From: Desulfoluna butyratoxydans
Lineage (GTDB): Bacteria > Desulfobacterota > Desulfobacteria > Desulfobacterales > Desulfolunaceae
Direction of reading: 5' to 3'
Assembly: GCF_900699765.1 (NCBI RefSeq)
Contig: NZ_CAADHO010000007.1
Span: 1 to 64,000, forward strand
DNA: 64,000 bases
Below, in pieces: positions 60,832 to 64,000 of this stretch (position 1 is its first letter; each line of letters opens with the position of its first letter). A model generated the notes under the pieces. That model did no database searches. It was not told where the DNA came from and saw only the letters and a program-made list of their open reading frames with translations. The translations under genes were made by a program, and so were the position numbers.

Positions 60832-61497
60832 ATGACCAACATAAAGGTGCTGGTTGCCGAAGACCATACCATTGTCCGCAAAGGGCTTTGCGCCCTGCTC
60901 CATGCAGAGACCGACATCGAGGTGGTGGGGGAGGCTGAGAACGGCCGTGAGGCCGTGAAGATGGTTGAGCAGCTTGGTCCGGACGTGGTGCTCATGGATA
61001 TTACCATGCCGGAGCTCAACGGCATGGACGCCACGCGCCAGCTGAAAAAGAAGTTCCCGGAGCTGAAGATTCTGATCCTCTCCATGCACACCAGCGAGGA
61101 GTATATTTTTGAGACCCTCCGCGCCGGAGCCTCCGGGTATCTGGTGAAGCGGTCGGCCACCACCGATCTTATCCAGGCCATCCACGTGGCCTACAAGGGG
61201 GAGTCCTACCTGAGCCCGGACATTTCAAGTAAGGTGATCACCTACTACGTGAAGCAGAAGGAAGGTGGAGGATCCGCCGAACCCGAGGGCCTCGACAAGC
61301 TTTCGGACCGGGAGCGGGAGGTGCTCCAGCTCATCGCCGAGGGGCATGCCAACCGGGATATCGCCGAGCAGCTCTTCATCAGCCCCAAGACCGTGGAGGC
61401 CCATCGCGCCAATATCCAGAGAAAACTCAAAATCTCGGGTACGGCTGAGCTGACCAAATACGCCATTATCAAGGGGCTTGTGGAACTGGGACTGTAA
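60832..61497 (+). CDS. NarL/FixJ-family response regulator
   Basis: 221 residues from ATG 60832 (AAGGAAG upstream; the GTG at 60823 is less likely). Receiver domain with Asp56 in VLMDITMPELNG and Lys in SGYLVKRSATTDL. The C-terminal LuxR helix-turn-helix is LSDREREVLQLIAEGHANRDIAEQLFISPKTVEAHRANIQRKL. It lies 39 bp after the kinase gene, an obvious cognate pair. Targets may include the neighbouring alcohol dehydrogenase or TRAP genes, but this is only proximity. Confidence 0.92.
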   Translation: MTNIKVLVAEDHTIVRKGLCALLHAETDIEVVGEAENGREAVKMVEQLGPDVVLMDITMPELNGMDATRQLKKKFPELKILILSMHTSEEYIFETLRAGASGYLVKRSATTDLIQAIHVAYKGESYLSPDISSKVITYYVKQKEGGGSAEPEGLDKLSDREREVLQLIAEGHANRDIAEQLFISPKTVEAHRANIQRKLKISGTAELTKYAIIKGLVELGL

Positions 61498-61562
61498 CAG
61501 AGTCTGGGGAGGGAATAAGGGCAGGCGCGCCGCATGATGGTGTGGCACGCCTTCGGGGAAGG

Positions 61563-61592
61563 GCCTCCGGCAGTGCTGCCGGAGGCTTTTTT
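61563..61592 (+). terminator. Terminator between convergent genes
   Basis: GCCTCCGGCA / TGCCGGAGGC stem followed by TTTTTT. It ends the kinase/regulator operon and is made from the core of the genome's palindromic repeat. Confidence 0.88.
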
Positions 61593-61596
61593 GCGT

Positions 61597-62763
61597 TTAA
61601 AGGGCCGCTGTGTAGATCCCGACGACGTCCTCAAGGGTGGGGCGTCTGGGGTTGGTGACACCGCAGGCGTCTTTCTGGGCGTTCCCCGCCATGATGGGCA
61701 GGTCCTCTTTTTTAACCCCAAGCACGGTGAGGTTTTCGGGGATGCCGATGTCCCGTGAGAGGGTCTGGATGGCGGTGAGGGCGGTTTCGGCCGCCTCGCG
61801 GGTGGAGAGGCCCTCCACGTTTTCCCCCATGGCAATGGCAATATCCACGTAGCGATCGAGCCTTGCGATGAGGTTGAATCGGGAGACATGGGGCAGCAGA
61901 ATGGCGTTGCACACCCCGTGGGGCAGGTCGTAGTAACCGCCGAGCTGATGGGCCATGGCGTGGACATGGCCCAGGCTGGCGTTGTTGAAGGCCATGCCCG
62001 CCAGGTATTCGGCGTAGGCCATTTTGTCCCGCGCCTCGATGTCCTCGCCGTTGGCAACGGCCGGACGGAGATAGTCGGAGATCAGCTCGATGGCCTTGAG
62101 GGCGCAGGCATCGGTGACGGGGGTGGCGATGGTGGAGACGTAGGCCTCCACCGCATGGGTGAGGGCGTCCATGCCTGTTGCCGCGGTGAGGGACGAGGGC
62201 ATGCCCACCATGAGGAGAGGGTCGTTAATGGCGATGGCCGGGGTGACGCGCCAGTCCACAATGGCCATTTTCACCTTCCGCGAGGTGTCGGTGATGATGC
62301 AGAACCGGGTCATCTCGCTGGCTGTTCCGGCCGTGGTGTTGATGGCGATGAAGGGGGGCATGGCCTGGGTGGACTGATCCACCCCTTCGTAATCGTGGAT
62401 GGTTCCGCCGTTGGTGGCCACGATGCCGATGCCTTTGCCGCAGTCGTGGGGGCTCCCCCCGCCCAGGGTGATGATCATGTCGCAGCCGCTCTCCTTGAAG
62501 AGGGCCACGCCGTCTGCCACGTTCTTGTCCGTGGGGTTCGGGACGGTGTCGTCGTAGAGAACGACCTCGGAGCCGGTCTCGGCTTTGATGAGGTCCGTGA
62601 TCTGCGCCGTAAGACCGGCGTCGGTGATGCCCTTGTCCGTGACCAGCAGGGGCTTTTTGGCGCCCAGGGTTTTGATCTGTTCTCCGAGTTGTTTATGGGA
62701 ACCTACGCCCATGAGGGTGACGGTGGGAATATAAAATCCGTAGACAGCATCTGATTGTGCCAT
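61597..62763 (-). CDS. Iron-containing alcohol dehydrogenase
   Basis: 388 residues from ATG 62763 (AAAGGAG 9 bp upstream); the extension to 62907 has no site. Group III (Fe-ADH) features: LGGGSPHDCGKGIGI for NAD binding, GTASEMTRFCIITD, and metal ligands in MDALTHAVEAY and HAMAHQLGGYYDLPHGVCNAILLPHV. Size matches 1,3-propanediol dehydrogenase and AdhB-type enzymes (about 385). It oxidises or reduces small alcohols and aldehydes with NAD(H) in the cytoplasm. The exact substrate cannot be read from sequence. No microcompartment genes are visible. Confidence 0.93.
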   Translation of the reverse strand: MAQSDAVYGFYIPTVTLMGVGSHKQLGEQIKTLGAKKPLLVTDKGITDAGLTAQITDLIKAETGSEVVLYDDTVPNPTDKNVADGVALFKESGCDMIITLGGGSPHDCGKGIGIVATNGGTIHDYEGVDQSTQAMPPFIAINTTAGTASEMTRFCIITDTSRKVKMAIVDWRVTPAIAINDPLLMVGMPSSLTAATGMDALTHAVEAYVSTIATPVTDACALKAIELISDYLRPAVANGEDIEARDKMAYAEYLAGMAFNNASLGHVHAMAHQLGGYYDLPHGVCNAILLPHVSRFNLIARLDRYVDIAIAMGENVEGLSTREAAETALTAIQTLSRDIGIPENLTVLGVKKEDLPIMAGNAQKDACGVTNPRRPTLEDVVGIYTAAL

Positions 62764-63068
62764 GATGGATACTCCTTTGCGTGTGTAATGATGGCAGTTG
62801 GTTTTTTGACCACGCCTGGCGTGGTGGTGTGTTGTACTGCAAAAGCAGGGCCGAAGTCTGGGTGTTTTTGCCCTGGTGGCCCTGGATTTGGCGCTGCTTT
62901 TACTCAACAGTGTGAATTCGCAGGGAACAGGCGCTTGAAAAAAATGTGGGCGTCGGTGGCGTGCAGAAGGGTGCGGGGTGGGAGCGGAAGAGGGGCTGGA
63001 TCCTTGTGACCCGGTTGGATCCGGGCAGTGGAACTGTTTGATACGGCCGGGGGAACCCGGCCTGCACC
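62764..63068. other. Intergenic region, no gene seen
   Basis: 305 bp between two leftward genes. It should contain the alcohol dehydrogenase promoter. Short frames lack support. GGCCGGGGGAACCCGGCC at about 63043-63060 is a short hairpin just after the TRAP gene stop, without a T run in the leftward direction. Confidence 0.4.
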
Positions 63069-64000
63069 TTAGAGAGCCTCGGCGTCCTTTGCCATGCCCT
63101 CGGCCACGATGGACTGGATTTTTTCAAGAATGCGCCTGGCCTCCATTTTCGGCATCAGGGGGCTGACCTCCTTGACCCAGAGCTGCTTGATCTTGATCAC
63201 CTCGGGGAGCTTCAGCCAGGTGTCCACCTCTTCTTTTGAGGCAAAGGCGATCGAGCAGCCGGCCGCTCTCTGGGCTGCCACCGTTTCATCGAGCATGGGC
63301 TTATAGAGCGTTGCAAAGTGGCGCTTGGAGTTGGCCGAAGCCGTGAGGATGATCTCCTGGAGCTCTTGGGGCAAGCGATTCCACGTGTCGATGTTGATGG
63401 TAACATGGAAGGGGACGGGGTTCCAGAATTCTTTGAATACCAGGATGTTGGGGGCTACGGTGTCGAGGCCCACCCGATGGATGGCGTCGATGTTGGTGTA
63501 GATGCCTTCCAGGGCGTTGGTCTTCAGGGCCATGTAGGTATCTGCCCAGGGCAGGGAGACAGGGACAGCGCCGACACCTTCCAGGACCTTGAGAAGCCAG
63601 CGGCTGGATGCCCGGATTCTGCGATGCCTGAAATCGCTGAGGGAAGAGACGGGTTCGGTAAAGGCCCCTGCAATGGGAAGCACGGAGTAGGTGTAGACAA
63701 TCTTCTGGCGGTATTTCAGGAATTCGTCGTTGAGCTGGGGGATGTTGTCGTAGATGGTATCGTAGACCCACATCCGGTTGGTGTAGTCGGCAGGTCCCTG
63801 CTGGAACAGGGTGATGGCGCCGTTGACCACCAGGCGGCTGGGGTAATAGTTGATGTTGACGTGCCCCATGTCCACGGTGCCGTCTTTGACCCCTTCAAGG
63901 ATCTCTTTGTCTTTGAGGTAGGACTGTTCCCAGAAGACCCGGATATGGATTTTTCCCTGGCCCAGGCGCTCCACCTCATCCACAAAGGCTTTTTCCGCCA
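63069..64000 (-). CDS. TRAP transporter solute-binding protein, DctP-type (partial at right edge)
   Basis: At least 310 residues, open to the window edge; the visible chain begins AEKAFVDEVERLGQGKIHIRVF, which is not a true start, so about 40 N-terminal residues including the signal peptide lie outside. DctP-family features: DGTVDMGHVNINYYPSRL, FRHRRIRASSRW with the ligand-carboxylate Arg, SLPWADTYMALKTNALEGIYTNID, and FWNPVPFHVTINIDTWNRLP. It would bind a carboxylate in the periplasm and deliver it to a DctQM permease, expected outside the window. Confidence 0.88.
   Translation of the reverse strand, partial: AEKAFVDEVERLGQGKIHIRVFWEQSYLKDKEILEGVKDGTVDMGHVNINYYPSRLVVNGAITLFQQGPADYTNRMWVYDTIYDNIPQLNDEFLKYRQKIVYTYSVLPIAGAFTEPVSSLSDFRHRRIRASSRWLLKVLEGVGAVPVSLPWADTYMALKTNALEGIYTNIDAIHRVGLDTVAPNILVFKEFWNPVPFHVTINIDTWNRLPQELQEIILTASANSKRHFATLYKPMLDETVAAQRAAGCSIAFASKEEVDTWLKLPEVIKIKQLWVKEVSPLMPKMEARRILEKIQSIVAEGMAKDAEAL

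Noticed and set aside
1..64000. tRNA, rRNA, tmRNA or other structural RNA genes
   Set aside because: None was recognised by eye on either strand; a covariance search would be needed to exclude small RNAs.

Overview
The window looks like chromosome of a GC-rich anaerobic bacterium, most likely a Desulfobacterota (deltaproteobacterial sulfate reducer type). This is inferred from the radical-SAM pair, a CGGC-domain protein, an iron-containing alcohol dehydrogenase, a TRAP uptake protein and the style of the intergenic repeats; no rRNA or tRNA gene confirms it. Genes are mostly about 55-60% GC, but the first 3.3 kb is clearly more AT-rich.

Layout. (a) 1-3.3 kb: an integron-type gene cassette array. 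Two attC-like sites are readable, and a third is split by a REP-associated tyrosine transposase (RAYT). Three cassette genes of unknown function and an IS transposase fragment lie here. (b) 3.5-5.2 kb: a secreted PI-PLC-like enzyme with lectin modules. (c) 5.7-10 kb: a B12-binding radical SAM enzyme, a protein with an inhibitor-I42/chagasin-like head and sixteen Tyr-x-x-Pro repeats, and a SPASM radical SAM enzyme with a TPR tail. This is a candidate peptide-modification (RiPP-like) system. (d) 10.3-15.9 kb: a 1489-residue protein with a DUF3859 module, a CGGC protein and a small orphan. (e) 16.2-24 kb: creBC and divergent creD with a four-copy TTCAT operator, followed by a bestrophin-like membrane protein, a beta-lactamase-fold lipoprotein, a type B chloramphenicol acetyltransferase and a CARB/PSE-like class A beta-lactamase. 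(f) 24.8-30 kb: a chemoreceptor and a MoxR ATPase/VWA module.

(g) 30.5-49 kb: a Mu-related contractile tail locus. It has an S24 repressor, early regulators (DUF3164, Mor), lysis-type genes and a complete tail (gp36-like protein, sheath, tube, a frameshifted tail chaperone, tape measure, baseplate, fibre). There is no transposase, portal, terminase, protease or capsid gene. The gap where Mu keeps its head module is only about 400 bp and holds repeat debris. The locus is best read as a Mu-derived tailocin (phage-tail-like bacteriocin) or a cleanly decapitated prophage.

(h) 49-58 kb: a potassium channel-like protein, small orphans, an LprI-domain and WD40-like envelope pair, an HD-domain protein, topoisomerase III and DUF3820. 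An IS66-type MITE with 13-bp inverted ends and an 8-bp target duplication sits between inverted heptanucleotide arrays. (i) 58.4-64 kb: a sensor kinase with a periplasmic ABC-type binding domain and its NarL-family regulator, an iron alcohol dehydrogenase, and a TRAP solute-binding protein running off the right edge.

A family of short palindromic repeats with GCCTCCGGCGGC ends recurs in many intergenic gaps, including inside the tail locus.
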